Positions 46,016 through 58,610 are shown, counted from the first letter of the stretch. The stretch is 64,000 bases of DNA from Inonotus obliquus (GCA_032164295.1 JAJHTX010000007.1:1090501-1154500), one strand, 5' to 3'. A program made the numbers and translations. The notes: a model not told the origin generated them from the sequence alone.

Positions 46016-49000
46016 TTATTCAGATACATCCATCTTGACCACATCTTTCTCAGGTATGTCGAGTGCAGTAGACTTGTTCCGACGTTCTTTCAGGAATGCC
46101 CCAATACGAGCTTTCAGTTCTGGATCTGTTTGATACGCGGGATAAGAGTCGTGGAATGAAGGAAAGTGCAAAAACATACTGCGAACGACGTCCTCTAGAC
46201 TTAATGGGGATCTATTGAACGGATCCTTCGTATCGGAAAGCAGGTGAGACTTGATCGTCGAAAGATCGATGTTCACCTTTGACGACGGTAGTGTGACTGG
46301 GTCCCGCATTACAGTGAACATCAATGGATCTACCAATGCATGTGTTAATTGTTCGGATATGACAAAAAATTGGGTGGACGTACCTAAGAACTCATCTGGT
46401 ACTTCTCCAAGGTCATCCTCAACTTCTATCGTTGCCTTCGCCTCTTCGACTTTCAATACAAAGAAGCGAAGCTTTTCGATCTCATCATCCGTCTTAAGCG
46501 TCCTATTGTGCGCAACCCGCGCCGCATTCTCGAATAACTCTTTCCGGTAGCTACGTCCATCATTCGCCACAGCACGAACGAATTCCGGTTGGTCAGAAAG
46601 GTTTAAGTAAATTTCCAGGATATCACTTAGTAGCTTCCGTGGTTCAAAGCGATACTTCTCCCGGTCCTTGACTCTCAAGTTAGAACAGCGCGGTCCAACG
46701 AGTGCGTCGAGGTTGTAATTCAACATCGCGGCGAGACGATCCACGATCTCGGGTGCCATGAAAGGTGCTTTAGTTTCCGCAGTAAATATCTTCAACATAT
46801 CGACAGTCGATCGCCCCAGCGTCGTATATCCTGACGCATGTCGCTCCAGAGAACGCAAGGTACCTTCCCTCTCTTGACGGTAATCTGCGGGTTTAGTCTG
46901 CCACTCGGGGCTGTCCATTTCATGTTGTATCGCCGCGATTTGAGACAACTCGCTCAAGGACTCGTCCATGAGATACGTCACGTCGTTGATCATGAGGTTG
47001 ACGAAGCGGACGAATTTATCCATGTCACTTGAGCGACGCTGGGGTTAGCCTTAAAACAGAAGATAACGGCAAATGAAAGTCCCACTTTGCTTCGTTGTTC
47101 AAAGCCTCACGATGTGAAGGGTTATCCCAGACTGCCTTGAGTATGTAAGCGATATTACGTCTAGACTTCAGATGAGTTCAACACCACACGCCAGGACACC
47201 AGATGAATCTGCACCGAGCATCTAGAACGTAATCAATAAAGTGTAATAGGACGCTTGGTTTACCACTCACTGAATTTGTCGTAAAACTGAGAACTCGCTC
47301 CGGTCTGTTCCACCTCTGGTCCGGGACATAAGTGTCCGCGAATAACTTAAAGAATATTGAGATTACCGATGTAGAATGACATTAATGCAGGCATGAGGTG
47401 CTTTAATGCAAAGGTGTGTGTATTCAGTATGCCTGTGAGGACACCGCTTTGCCTGCCATAACCGAGAGTTCCGTAAAAGAGGACCTTGTGATATCAATCA
47501 ATCTTCGAATGGAACAACAAAACCTACAACCTTACTTCATTTATTTTCGCCTTCAGGAACGGATTCTTGATATACCAAGTTGAGCGAAGGAAAGTCAGCG
47601 CCCAAATGATTAGTTCATTCCGACCGGTGAGATCCAAACTCATCGGGGAGTTCCTGAGGCAACGTCAATTGTGAAGCCGACAATCCAAATGATTGAATCC
47701 CGTACCTCATCAAGAAGAGTAGGAAGTCAACGACGTCTTCTAAGAAGTATTCAGGAAGCATGCGGAATACAACAGGAATTTCTTTTGGCAAAGGCACTCT
47801 GGTTGGAACCACAGTCAGAACGTGAGATATTATAGTATGGGCAAGACACCTAACTCGACAGTGGGTTTAGGATGCGATTTCTTCGGGTCAACTAATCGAA
47901 GGAGCCAAGTCTCAACGAAGTTCGTGAAACCGATTTGCCGGAAAACGAATTCGGGGTCGAGAAGTTGAACTTGGTAAGCAAAACGCTCCATGTTGATCTT
48001 GGATAACTCCCGCTGCAAGACCGGTCAAACTTAAGCCCACATGGTCAAGGCCCATTTACCTTTGCGGCGTCGATCCCTGCCTGAATGCGTAGCATGAATG
48101 GATCCTGTAAGAAGCGAGTCAGAGATGATGTTTGCAAAGTTTACAGAGGTAACATACCCCAGGGCGTAGCGGTGCCATGCTCGAAGTGAGTAGGTCGACG
48201 TGTCTCTGTAAATCGTCCGCGTGCTTGAAGAGATCATCGAATGTTTGAATTGTGCGATTGAGTCCGTAATGGTTCACAGCGGAAGCCAAATAAAATATAT
48301 CCGAGATGAAATTCGGTGCTGGTCCTAAACCGAAATCAGTTTTCATTAGATTCTCTAGGCAGCACAGCGTACCGTTGGATGCCTGAACTTCCTTGACCCA
48401 GTCGTTCACTTCCTCACTCGTCGCGCTGATACGCGTTTCATCCCTCACATCGACACGGCAAAACGATCGACCAAGATATGAGGGATCGATGCGGTCAATC
48501 TATAGACGAGGCAATGAGACTTCGTGGAAGCAGGTATCAATGGCGAAAGGAAAATACTTTAGAATAATGAGCATCCATGAATGGTTCAGCAAATCTAAGA
48601 AGTACGGTCTGGACATTGATCATAAAGCTATCTGAAGCAACCGTCGCAGGGTCGACCTAGAGAAGTGCGATATTAACATGTGTTCTAACGAAAGTGGGTT
48701 CCTGCTCACTTGCATCCCTCCGCGTTTGATGTTCAAAGAAACGACTCTCGAGAAGTACTGTAACACAGCTTCTCTTGATTCAGGGGAAGCACGAACGAAG
48801 GCGTTAAAGACTTGAAACAGAGAAGACTTTGAAGAACTCGTCAGATAACGTCCTCAACGCTTCGGTTTAGCGGGACTTACCTGCAGGCTCTTGAGAGTGC
48901 CCCTGAAGCTTGCATTCGACGATTCAACGTCAGTATGAGATCTTTTGTCTGGCTCGGAAAAGTAAGTGGTAGCAATGGTAGGCTAACTAAGAAGTCAGGC

Positions 49001-50460
49001 TTATTCAAGTGAGAGAACTACATTTGAATACTCGCCCATTCCCTTGGGAAAACATTCAATCGCAGCAAAGGGCCCATAAGACTCGTCAGCTCAAAATTGG
49101 GAGCAGTTGCTGATTGTGGGTTCCATTCGGGCATTTTCGAAATCATAACAGCAATCGGCTTGATAGAAACCAGCGCTTCTAAACCGCTCACAATCCCACG
49201 CCAGCCGGCATCTACACCACCAAGGCCTTCCAGACGCGCCAAGGATGGGTGGAACAAGAGCAGTTTTATTGTAGTACTGAGGACTGACTCCAGCTCCCCC
49301 TCCGGCTCAAAGCGTTGCACTAGATCTTGCATGAAAGTAGGCACTTCAGTTGCGGACAGGGTCGCACCGGATGAGTTGCTTGACAGAGGGTCCGTGAGAC
49401 TAGAGAGGTAGAGTAGACTTGAGACTAATTCAGGAGGTCCTGTCGGTTTACTGAATGGGATGAATAAGTAAGTAACAAGATTGATCCCTGAGCATATACT
49501 CACTTTCGCGGCTGGGAAAACATCTCGGGGTCCTGCAGATTCAAGCCAGAATAGCTAATGATCAGGTCCTTCAATTTGTCAAGAACCGAAATGGCTTGTT
49601 GAGCGTCTTGCGGAGTATAGCCCTAGAAACCGAATCCTCAGTAACTCAGCTGAACGATGGTATCGGGACCCGGACCTTCTTCCCGAGAGATGCTCTAATC
49701 GTGTTATGCCGTCTCCAACAACCTACAAGATACTCGAATATTGTTTCGTTTGTTGGAAGGGATGCGAGTACGGGCAAGTAGTCCAAGTCCTCTCTTTCGT
49801 AGATGTAAGCTAGGAAGTCTAAGTAATAAGTGATAACGTACGACATAGTCTCGGGATTTACTTCCAATCTTGCAATAAGTAGTCTATCGGCAAGCTCAGC
49901 AGTGAGTTTCCTGGGCCTCGGTGCATCTACAAGAGCAAATCAGATTACGTCCCTACACATCCAGGAACTAGGACACACCAGGTTGCTCAGAATCCAGGTC
50001 CTCCTGGAGACTCTTCAACCAGACAGGTATCCATTGTCGTTGCTCTGCGTAGTTTCTCTGCAAAAAGTGAGATATGCCAAACAATCGATATTGTTAGTGA
50101 CTCACGTCCAGCGTCACGTTAAGGACATGGCCGATAGTATCATGTTCCCAGGCGGGGAAATCAAGCTTTGTTGGACCAGGAGTTCTCCTGACTGGGACAG
50201 AAGTCGAAGCCACGGGAGTTGGAGTTGGAGGCGGCTTGGAAACAGGTTTTTGTTTTTGTTTGGGCACTGATTCCTGTGGGATCGGTGTTGATGGTGATGA
50301 GGTGGATGTTGTGCCAGCTGAAGGACTTGGCGTGCCCAACTTCGCCAGTCTTTTCAAGCGAACCTATAAGAATGTTACGACGACAGCACAACCAAAAGTA
50401 CTTAAGTGAAATTACCCGTTCAGCGTCATCGCTGGCTGCTGACCTGTTAACGTCGCTCAT
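46016..50460 (-). CDS. UFD2: Ubiquitin conjugation factor E4, UFD2
   Basis: A U-box ubiquitin ligase that extends ubiquitin chains on substrates delivered by Cdc48/p97 for proteasomal degradation. ATG at 50458-50460 starts MSDVNRSAASDDAERV; a Pro/Gln/Lys-rich disordered leader (SVPKQKQKPVSKPPPTPTP) follows, then LDFPAWEHDTIGHVLNVTLD. The large helical core is broken by about 15 introns. Later exons restore RNIAYILKAVWDNPSHREAL, NDMDKFVRFVNLMINDVTYL and LMDESLSELSQIAAIQ. The U-box at the C-terminus reads DPLMFTVMRDPVTLPSS, then STIKSHLLSDTKDPFNRSPL; splicing at 46324-46384 restores VPDEFLDPLMFTVM. TAA at 46016-46018. Family length (about 1,050-1,100 residues) fits the span. All core motifs are present. 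Confidence 0.93.
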
Positions 50461-50587
50461 GGTGGTTTAGAGGAAGCTGTAGGCGTGGCGCCTCTGAAAG
50501 ACGAGGGCTCATTACTGATTTAGTGTTCGACGCGCGTCAGAGAAGTGTATCACATCACGTGTTGATCGACGTCACTACAAACTTATC
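50461..50587. promoter_or_regulatory. Short divergent promoter, UFD2 and bL35m
   Basis: The two ATGs are only 127 bp apart and face away from each other, so both promoters must fit in or overlap this space. It contains the palindrome CACGTG-like core ATCACGTGTTGATC near 50553-50566, a bHLH-type site; binding is inference. Confidence 0.5.
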
Positions 50588-50955
50588 ATGCCTCTGCTGC
50601 GTTTGTCATTCCATTCCATTAAAATGCTCTTCTCCGATGCTGTTGGACTGTTGAAGACGATTCGGACATTTTCAACCAGTGCCATATCTCACTATCCAAA
50701 GCTCAAGAGTCACTCGGGCGCGAAGAAGCGATGGAAAGCGTTGTCTAGTGGACAGTTTAAGCGTGTAAGTCTCGAGTCAAGTTTTCCTCATGTCCTGAAA
50801 ACCACACCTAACATCGTCATTCTTAGGCACATGCGGGCCACCAGCATTTGAACGAATACAAGCGACCAAGCAGGAAAAATCGACTTGCGCAATCAACATA
50901 TTCTAGTCCGACTCAGAAAGCAAAGCTTCACAAGTTGTTGCCATACGGAAGTTGA
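50588..50955 (+). CDS. Mitochondrial ribosomal protein bL35m
   Basis: A component of the mitochondrial large ribosomal subunit. Two exons (50588-50764 and one ending 50955) give about 100 residues. The N-terminus is a presequence (PLLRLSFHSIKMLFSDAVGL, then TIRTFSTSAISH). The L35 core follows: KLKSHSGAKKRWKALSSGQF, KRAHAGHQHLNEYKRPSRK and the end KLHKLLPYGS with TGA at 50953-50955. The intron (GTAAGT...TCTTAG) lies after FKR, and removing it joins the conserved KR-AH-GHxHLN block. The unspliced frame stops early and hides half the protein. Confidence 0.92.
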
Positions 50956-51558
50956 TGTGCCGGGTATTCAATGACCCATCTCTGATTATCTTCATAGCTG
51001 AGGTTGGTGACGCTTTTATTCTCGTGCTTTACACGTTTTCTCATTTGTTCTTCCGGACACGCTAAGTCGGTGACATAATTGCGACCGATAGGACATAAAT
51101 ACTATAGAAGATCCTAGAAAGGATACTAAACCCGCAATACTACATTCGCAATCATGGAAACAACTCTAATGGAGCCAAATATTCTGTTTCAAACGCTCAC
51201 CTGCGAATTGCACATCAAGATATGTTCCCTATGGCCCGCAACCATGACATTGACAACGTAAAACTACTCTCTTGGATTCATGATCGTGAGACATATAGCA
51301 GGGTAAACGGGTGTGTGATGGACCAAATGGAAATCGTACGGCTTCTGTGAGGAGATTACCACGAGACGCTAGATGATCGCGAACCGCTAGGGAGTAAGCG
51401 GGATGGCGTTTATCCTGTGGCGTGGCAGCACACTGGGAGGGGCAAAGTGGATCTGCTTTCGAGCGTCAAAGTATCGTTCTTGTCTTGACGTTGCTATGTG
51501 CGTTGATCCTCTACTCCAGCTGAGATCTACCTCATCGTGACCAGCTTCGAGACTCTCC
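50956..51558. other. Intergenic, upstream of small secreted protein gene
   Basis: About 600 bp with no ORF of note. CATAAATACT near 51095 could be a TATA-like element but lies some 460 bp from the next ATG. Confidence 0.4.
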
Positions 51559-51800
51559 ATGCACGCAGTGATGTTCATCCTGGTCTTTGTGCTTAGTTGG
51601 TGGGGCACATCCACGCATATGTAAGTTCACAGACTCCTTGTCATGACAATGACGAGACTACTCCTACTTTCAGTCGCAAACCTCACATTTCTGTTAAATA
51701 TTGCCCCAATACATGCTTTTTTGGCAAGTACGCTGAATATCTGGTGTGTTGCGCCGGTGCAGAAGTGGGGACGTGTCGGATGAATTTCCAGTTTGAATGA
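51559..51800 (+). CDS. Small secreted cysteine-rich protein (two exons)
   Basis: ATG at 51559-51561, exon 51559-51620, a textbook intron 51621-51673 (GTAAGT...TTTCAG, 53 nt, pyrimidine-rich end), exon 51674-51800 with TGA. The 62-residue product starts with a signal peptide (MHAVMFILVFVLSWWGTS) and the mature part of about 40 residues holds five cysteines in the pattern C-x3-C-x11-CC-x7-C (KYCPNTCFF, LVCCAGAEVGTCRM). The frame closes exactly (62 + 127 = 189 nt). I recognise no family. Small, secreted, Cys-rich proteins with one intron are common in basidiomycetes and include effectors, pheromone-like and antimicrobial peptides; which class applies is not readable. An ATG at 51571 is an alternative start. 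The gene is too split for a simple ORF scan to find. Confidence 0.55.
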
Positions 51801-52181
51801 CGATTTCTTGATATGCTCTGTTCCTGCGCCTTCGTCTACCACGAGCACCCCATTCCTGTCACCTTCGGCAGCGGCAAGCCCGGAGGTTCTCTGCTCGGGC
51901 AAGCGGCTGCGTAGCTCTCGAGTTACTTTACCGTTTGTTTGTTTGGAGGGGAACTGGAGGAAAATGAATGTTGATTCAATCTAATCTAATCATTCGAAGC
52001 TGTGGGAAGAAATTACTTTATACATACCCTCCGCTTTCCGTTTTCGAGCTTCAGCAAGCTGTATGTATATGAGAGACGTTCACTTCTACTTCGACCACCA
52101 CCGTGGTATTCTACAAGGCACACAGGCTACTTGGGCCCAAGTGGGCATACCGCTCAACACGCTCGGTGAACCATTTGGTGC
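51801..52181. other. Intergenic, no supported gene
   Basis: About 380 bp between two plus-strand genes; only short frames without motifs. Confidence 0.4.
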
Positions 52182-53866
52182 ATGCCCGGAACGCAGATGG
52201 CAACCTCGACCCGTTTGTCGACTGACTCTCGCAGCTCCGAACATTCGGAGGGCAGCTCCCAGTCGTCCAGCGACCGTTCAAGCGCAGCACTCATCCTCGT
52301 GCATGAACGTGAGGATGAAGAACAGTCATTTGAAATGGCCGAAGAGGACGATATGTTGGAGGACGGTTCCGCTTCGGAGGTCGCTCTCACCCCGTCGGTC
52401 GTGTTTGGATATTTCCTGTCCCCACACCTAAAGCTTGGTTCAATGCTTATCCTGAGCAGTCAAGCACCGTTGAAGCTGTCGATACCTGTACTCATCGTTT
52501 TCGCTTTCCTGTCCGTCTTCTCTCGCCAGATTTGGTTTCTACTGGCACGCTATGTTCGGAAATCGGATGCGAGTGGAATCTTAACGGAAGCATTTGCGCG
52601 GGGCAGGACAAAGAAACGGCTCAAGTCTGCTACAAAAGGTCTTACGTATCTATTGAGTGCTGCCGAACGCGTCTTGCTTGCCGCAGTATATCTGAGAGGT
52701 ATGGAATTTCTTCGTCTCTGCACTCAAGGATTCTTAACGAGTATTAAACCTAGGTGCGATAAGCTGCATGGAACCGCTCTGGCCAGCAACCGTGTCGTTT
52801 CTCCCACAATCCCTCTCTCTGTCGATTGTTTTCATGTTGGTCATATCTCCCTTGTCCTCGTCGTATAACTTAGCGGGCAGACGACTGGTCTATTCTACGG
52901 GATTGTCAAATGTGTTGTACATTGCATGGCTTGGAGTCATTATATACTCGCACGCAACGGGTGCTCTAAACACAGACAATGTCATGGTCCCACGGGGTCG
53001 TCTTTTGGACGATATCAGTAAGCAGAAGTGTTCCATGAATATGCAATAGGCGCTCATAGTTCTTTCATGAAGCATCCGTCGCCTTTGCCTTTTCTTCAGT
53101 GTCAAACCTGGAACTATACTCTGGTTTGGTGGGCCAATGGGGAAGTAGTGACAAGAAAGAGAAGCGATACCTCTCAATCTCGTCGATATCTTCCATAGCG
53201 ACTGTCGTTGGAACATGCCTGATTATTCCGGTTCTGTTCCCCTCGGTGAAGTCACATGGCAGTAAAGACGAGACTGTGAGTTCTTGTCACTGTTCATGAG
53301 CCAACATTAATGATTTTTGTTAGGAGGCATCGTCAGCGGTACAAGCACTTTTAGAAACTATAACTGCATCCATTCTTCTGCTTGCGATACCTCCGCTCAT
53401 AACTACATGTCCCTCCATTCCTATCCCATTCACCTTGCCCAGGATCCCAAGGCGCTTATTTGCGAGATCTACGTACCTCGTCATTCTTTTCATTCTGTCT
53501 ATTCTTCCGCGGGTTCTGGAGCCTGTTCTGGAAGACGTAGCCATCCTCCTTGTCCTCCTTTCCAATTACTTCCTTCCCGCTCTTCTACATATAATTCTCC
53601 ACATCATCCGCCGACCAACGTCTATTCTCGTGCATCCCCGACCGCTACTACGCCCTACGTCAGGAATCATCTCTGATGACGAAGAACTCGGTGCATCTGG
53701 TTATGACCGTGATACTGAGGAACTGCTTCTTCGTAAAGAGCGCGCTCTGCAACGTCGACGTTTGGGACGACGAATTATGTGGGACGCAGGAGTTTGGATT
53801 TTGCTCCTTCCTGTTGGAGGTGGAGGGATGGTTTGGGCTGTTGGGAGACTTGCAAATGCCTGGTAA
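52182..53866 (+). CDS. Multi-pass membrane protein, possibly amino-acid-transporter-like
   Basis: Four exons. ATG at 52182 (alternative 52197) opens an acidic Ser-rich cytosolic leader (EREDEEQSFEMAEEDDMLED). Membrane spans follow: LKLSIPVLIVFAFLSVFSRQ, LSLSIVFMLVISPL, SNVLYIAWLGVIIYSHATGA, SVAFAFSSVSNLELYSGLVG (restored by an intron ending TGAAG at about 53067), ISSIATVVGTCLIIPVLF, ITASILLLAIPPLI, LVILFILSILPRVLEPV, VAILLVLLSNYFLPALLHII, and a last span WILLLPVGGGGMVWAVG. A cytosolic loop near the end is charged (LLLRKERALQRRRLGRRI). About nine spans and the FAFSS segment suggest the amino acid/auxin permease (Aa_trans) type, but I rely on general look, not on diagnostic residues. TAA at 53864-53866. 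Confidence 0.7.
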
Positions 53867-54118
53867 CTAGTCATATGTGATTTGTTCTTACTTGTTTGTG
53901 ACATCCCTAGGGACTATGTATGTCATTCTCTTCTGTATTTTTATCACCTATTGCTTTTGCCAACAACCTGTTACAAATATATCTGGATTGACTGGATGAT
54001 TACACATCGGCACTGCGTGACACTATAACGCAAGAAACCCACTGGAAATAGATAGGAAATTTTACCAATAAGAGCTCGAAGGATAAAGAGGCGCGAGCGT
54101 AAGAGGTACTCCCGACAA

Positions 54119-55695
54119 TCATGCACCGACAATATCAACTAAATCACCATCTTCCAAATCAGCTCCGCCAATCTCACTTTCCGGGTCAAGCTTGTCACCA
54201 TCAACTTCTATGCGCGCCTTCTTCGTCGGCTGTCTCCCAATTTTAGTGAGAACGTTCTCGACGATCGCACCACATTTCGTCGTTGGTCGTACGTTGACTG
54301 TGATAGTCCTTTCTCCACAGCGAACTTGCAGTTTGAATGCATCTGCTCTGTCTTGCGATGGTTCTGGCTCTGTAGTGAACTCCGCTGCTGTGGATTCCGT
54401 TGACGTGGGCGGTGGGGCCGTGCTGAAATCATCGACCAGTGAAATACGATGACCATGAGCTTTGATGTATTTGTATACATGCTCTTCATAAGCCACTGCG
54501 GATCGTTGTTAGTTTGAACCGACTGATATGGGATGCATTGTCAGACCTAGCTCTGCTTCGGACCATATCAACAGTGTCTGTGGAGTAGACCACGGGTACA
54601 CTCGATTGTTGTTGAAAAAAACGACTAGCCTTTCGGAGGGAATCCCTCCAGCAGCAGCGATTTCTTCGAACAGTTGCTCGAACTTTTCGTTCTGAGAGGG
54701 TTAAGCGGATCATCAGTAAAGGGTCAGAGGTGGAGACTGTAAGAATACCCTTTTCATTGTGTGCGAGTAAATGTAAGATCTACCCGATTCATCCTCGGGG
54801 TGAGGCTTCAGAGTGATCTTGAGTTCAACGGAAGGAATGGACGAAGGGTTATTGCTGGTCCCGGTGACTCTTGCTGAATTTCTTTTCACTTCAGCTTTGA
54901 TCGCAGCAAGTTCCGGAGGCAACCCATCCACATCTTCTTCTTCATTGTCATCCCAGACATAGACTGGAGAAGATTCCTGTTTTGACGTCTGACCGCTTAG
55001 AACTTGTCTGATATACAAGCAGTATGAGTGGGAGGATATAGAAAGCACGTAACGGGAAATACCAACCGAGCAATTTCACGGCCTTTCTGTTCAGCCAACA
55101 ATATCTCCGGCTCAGAAGAAGATTCGGAGCTCGAATGACTGGGCTTTCTTTTCCGTTTAGACGTAGGCGTTGCTTGAGGTGAACTTCTCTCCTGCTGCGT
55201 CTGCGGAATTGATGTGCCACTCCCTTTCTCACTTTCTCTCTCCGAATCAGAATCCTCGATTCTTCCGGTAGGGAATTTAATATCGGCCGAAGTGTACTGT
55301 AGTGAGCTTACTGTATGAGCCCATTCGATTTGGTCCAAGCGGGTAATTGTTTCGGTTTCGCAGTGAATGGCGGCCTCTTAGTCTTATATGCACGCGGCGA
55401 GTCGGAGTCACTCGACTCGACATCAGCCGATTGTGCTCGAGCTGCTTCACGTTCTAAACGCCATTTGAATGAAGTAAACTATCAGGTGTATGCAGAAAGA
55501 GAGCTCACTCTCGACAGCCTCATTCATCTTATTCCAAGCCATTGCACTCCTGTTCCTGTTACGGATGAACATCGCGTCTTCATCCACCCTTGGCGACTGT
55601 GAGGAAGAACCAGGCTTGACACTTTCATTTGATGAGGCTGCAACTCGTGGGCGAGGGCGAGGACGTGGCTTTGGTTTTAGAGATGGTTCAGTCAT
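54119..55695 (-). CDS. Rad60/Esc2/NIP45-type protein with SUMO-like domain
   Basis: Members of this family carry SUMO-like domains and act in genome stability with the SUMO pathway. ATG at 55693-55695 gives MTEPSLKPKPRPRPRPR. After spliced exons rich in Ser/Asp/Glu (SSDSDSP; then, after an intron ending GGAAG, IEDSDSERESEKG) come KPSHSSSESSSEPEILLAEQ, VYVWDDNEEEDVDGLPPEL and a first domain with VELKITLKPHPEDESG, then FEQLFEEIAAAGGIPSERLV and VFFNNNRVYPWSTPQTL. The C-terminal ubiquitin-like domain reads FKLQVRCGERTITVNVRPTT, CGAIVENVLTK, ARIEVDGDKLDPESEIGGAD and ends LEDGDLVDIVGA. This end lacks the Gly-Gly tail, as in Rad60 domains that are not conjugated. The first intron boundary (37 nt, GTCGAG...GATAG) is the least certain. 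Confidence 0.8.
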
Positions 55696-55875
55696 GGTGG
55701 AGGAGGATGAACAAGTCAAGTAAAATGATGTAAAATGCTGCCGCAGTCTAGGCGTTAAAGAAGTCAAGCACTGAGGATCCTGTGACTCCCTTGGCTCGTG
55801 ACGCTTTGTGACGATCCGCATCTGCGATTCGCGTCACAGCTGGGTCCAAGTTGAGCAGAAACTTCCCGCATCAGA
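55696..55875. promoter_or_regulatory. Bidirectional promoter, Rad60-like and PAXBP1-like genes
   Basis: The two starts are 180 bp apart and divergent. The space contains a repeated GTGACxxxxxxGTGACG-type motif (TGTGACTCC near 55782, CGTGACGC near 55798, TTGTGACGAT near 55808, CGCGTCACAG near 55832), which could be a shared regulatory site. Both genes encode nuclear proteins, so co-expression is plausible; untested. Confidence 0.5.
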
Positions 55876-58610
55876 ATGGATGAGGTCGCTCCAGTAGCAA
55901 TTTTCAAACGACCCAAGGCAAAAGCGTCGCGGACGCGTCCGGTGTCTCCTGAGGAAGATGCACAGGAAGAAGATCAAGGATCGGTGGCTCCAAGTACTCT
56001 AGCTGCAAAACTAAAGAAGCAGCACAAAGAGCGTGCTAAACCGAAGGCGCGGTTGAGCTTTGGTGCCGATGAAGAGGTAAGTTTGTTGTAATAATACTAT
56101 TCGAGACTTGCGCTTATGCTCTTGTTGAAAGGAAGGAGATGGGGAGACCTTTCAGATCAATAGGTCCAGTCTGAGCCGCAAGCTCAAGCTTGCCCCGTCC
56201 GCCGGTTCTAGGTATAGCTCTTTCAGCATCGACATTATCGTATTGTTCTTATATTTGTGTCAGTACAGTCCTTTCCGGTAGTCTTGAGACTGTATCGGCG
56301 GCTCACTCCAGCAGTATCGTCTATAGCAAAGAATACCTGTCTGAGCTGAAGGCTAGTAATCAATCAGTACCTTCGCGTTTGCCTGGTAACCCACCTGAAT
56401 CCGAAATGCTCCTTGATGCAAGCGAAATTGCCGGTGCAGTCATAGTGGATGAAGAAGTGGTATCAGGTAAAGTATACGTAGTCCGAGTATGTGAGAGCCT
56501 TCTCACAGTATACCTTTGATTACAGCGACAACCCCCGACATTCCTTCCGAATCGTCAATTCGTGAGGCCAGACAACGAAGAGAACGCCTTCGACAAACCA
56601 AAACAACTGCCGAAAACGACGGTGACTTCATATCCTTGTCTGTCATCCGCAAAGAAGACGCATACCAAGGCCCTCATCCCGAAAGTCGACTCATGAGAGA
56701 GGATGATGATCTTGGTGAAGGCGATGATGGTAGGTGGAAAAGTTACAGAGCTCATACAATGTGTTGACGGAGTATCGGACAGAGTTTTCTGAGTACACCG
56801 CTGCCCAAGAACGGATTGCGCTTGGTAAGAAGGCAAAGAAAAAGGAGGCGGCAAATCGCCGGGCAGTGATGCAAGGACTAATTGAAGATGCGTGAGTCTT
56901 CAGAGTTCACTATTTCGCGTGATCTGATTTTTCTTACACTGATAGAGAAGATGAAGATGAAGAAACTGTTGAATGGGAGAAGGAGCAGTTGCGAAGAGGA
57001 ACGCGTCAAATTTCCGAAACACCTGATGGGCGTCCAGTCAAACAAGAATACAGACCAACGCCGAGTAAGTGATTCTCTATTTTGTTCACTGACGACCATC
57101 TCAGACATCTTCTCAGTCCCGCAACCAACTCCCCTACCTTCTCTTGGTGCCGCTATCTCTCGGCTCAGCGATTCCCTGACACAGCTCACACTATCTCATA
57201 CCTCAAGCACAACTTCCATGACGAACTTGGCAGATGAGCGAGCCCTCCTTGAGGGGAAGGAGAAGGAAATGAGAATAGTGGTAGAGCAAGCTGAATCAAA
57301 ACGGAGTTGGTTCGACTCTTTCAGGGAGTGGGTCGAAACCGTAGCCACGTTCTTGGACGAAAAGGTACAAATATCCCTATCACAAGACATATTCGATGCT
57401 GACCCGTTTACGCAGTATCCTCGACTCGAGGAACTTGAAAAAGAGCATCTCTCTCTGTTGAAGGAGCGAAGTGAGATGACTGCTAATAGACGTATTCTCG
57501 ATGATGAAGACGACCTGGATCTCTTCCTTGGGCCACTGCCCTCAGCTGAGAAGGAACAGCTAGAGGAAGTAGACGAGCTGGGTCGCGTAGTACCAAATAT
57601 CAATTCTGACGTGGCTCGGAAAGAGCGCCGCAAAGCTCGAGCGTCACGACACCGGAGACACGCCCATCCTCAAGAAGAGGAAGGATATTCCACTGATGCA
57701 TCACTCTCTTCATCCGACGAAGCAGATTACCAGGCAGCCTTATCCAGTCTTCATGAGAAAGCAACTTCAGTCCTTAATGACGTTCAGTCTGACGAATTCC
57801 GAGACCCACAGAAGGGTGTGGCTCGGTGGTTCGGAGCGTGGCGGAAAAATTATTCAGATACTTACTCTGGTGCGTTTGGTGGACTTGGCATGGTTAGCGC
57901 TTGGGAATTTTGGGTACGGCTGGAGATGCTTGGATGGGATCCGATCTCGGAACCGCGACCGTTGGACGGCTTCGCGTGGTTCAGTGCACTTTATGACTAT
58001 TCTCGACCAGAACAGTCAAACGGTGTCGCTGACGAAAACTATGCGGAACCTGTATTGGGACCAGACGGAGATCTAGCATCGGCGATGCTTTCCACCATTG
58101 TACCGGGCCTCTGCAAGATCATCCAGGGCGGAGCTTTGGATCCTTATTTAGCAAAGCATGTTCGATCCGTCATTGATCTTGCGGAGCAAATAGAGGCCTC
58201 GGCAACGCGGGAGAAGCTCGAATTGCTGCAGAAGACCGTGTACTCGACCTTCCGACAAGCAATTAACAATCACGTGACCCTCGTACAGACGTACCTCGAA
58301 GTCCAACGCTCCACAAGATTTGATCCTGAAGCCATTCCAGCCCGACAACGATTTCTATATCGGCGTTACAAATTGTTGAGCAACCTACTACGATGGAGAA
58401 AATACACGGGAGAGCGGTTTGGAGCCTGCGAGATGATCGCTGAGTTAGTCGATCAGTGCATGCGCCCGATCGCTGAAACAGGTTGGGAGGTGGGCGGGGA
58501 AAGAATATTGCAGAAAGTACGTACCCACACGGATGTCTCCTTGGTCGTCCTTAACGTATCCTTTCTAGGTGATGAACGCTCTGCCTCCAGAATTGCACAT
58601 CAGTCCTTAA
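55876..58610 (+). CDS. PAXBP1/GCFC2-type (GCF domain) splicing factor
   Basis: GCFC-domain proteins of this type (Ntr2/GCFC2/PAXBP1) act with Ntr1/TFIP11 and Prp43/DHX15 in spliceosome disassembly. ATG at 55876 starts MDEVAPVAIFKRPKAKASR. After a first intron the conserved ETFQINRSSLSRKLKL is restored, then VYSKEYLSELKASNQ, IREARQRRERLRQTK, ISLSVIRKEDAYQGPHPESR, LMREDDDLGEGDD, and across further introns QGLIEDAEDEDEETVEWEKE and VPQPTPLPSLGAAISRLSDS. The GCF domain begins near 57780: PQKGVARWFGAWRKNYSDTY, GAFGGLGMVSAWEFWVRLEM, LGWDPI. The final intron gives KVMNALPPELHISP and TAA at 58608-58610. A plus frame running from 56882 joins real exons to read-through, so its first residues are not real. 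Nuclear. Confidence 0.9.
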
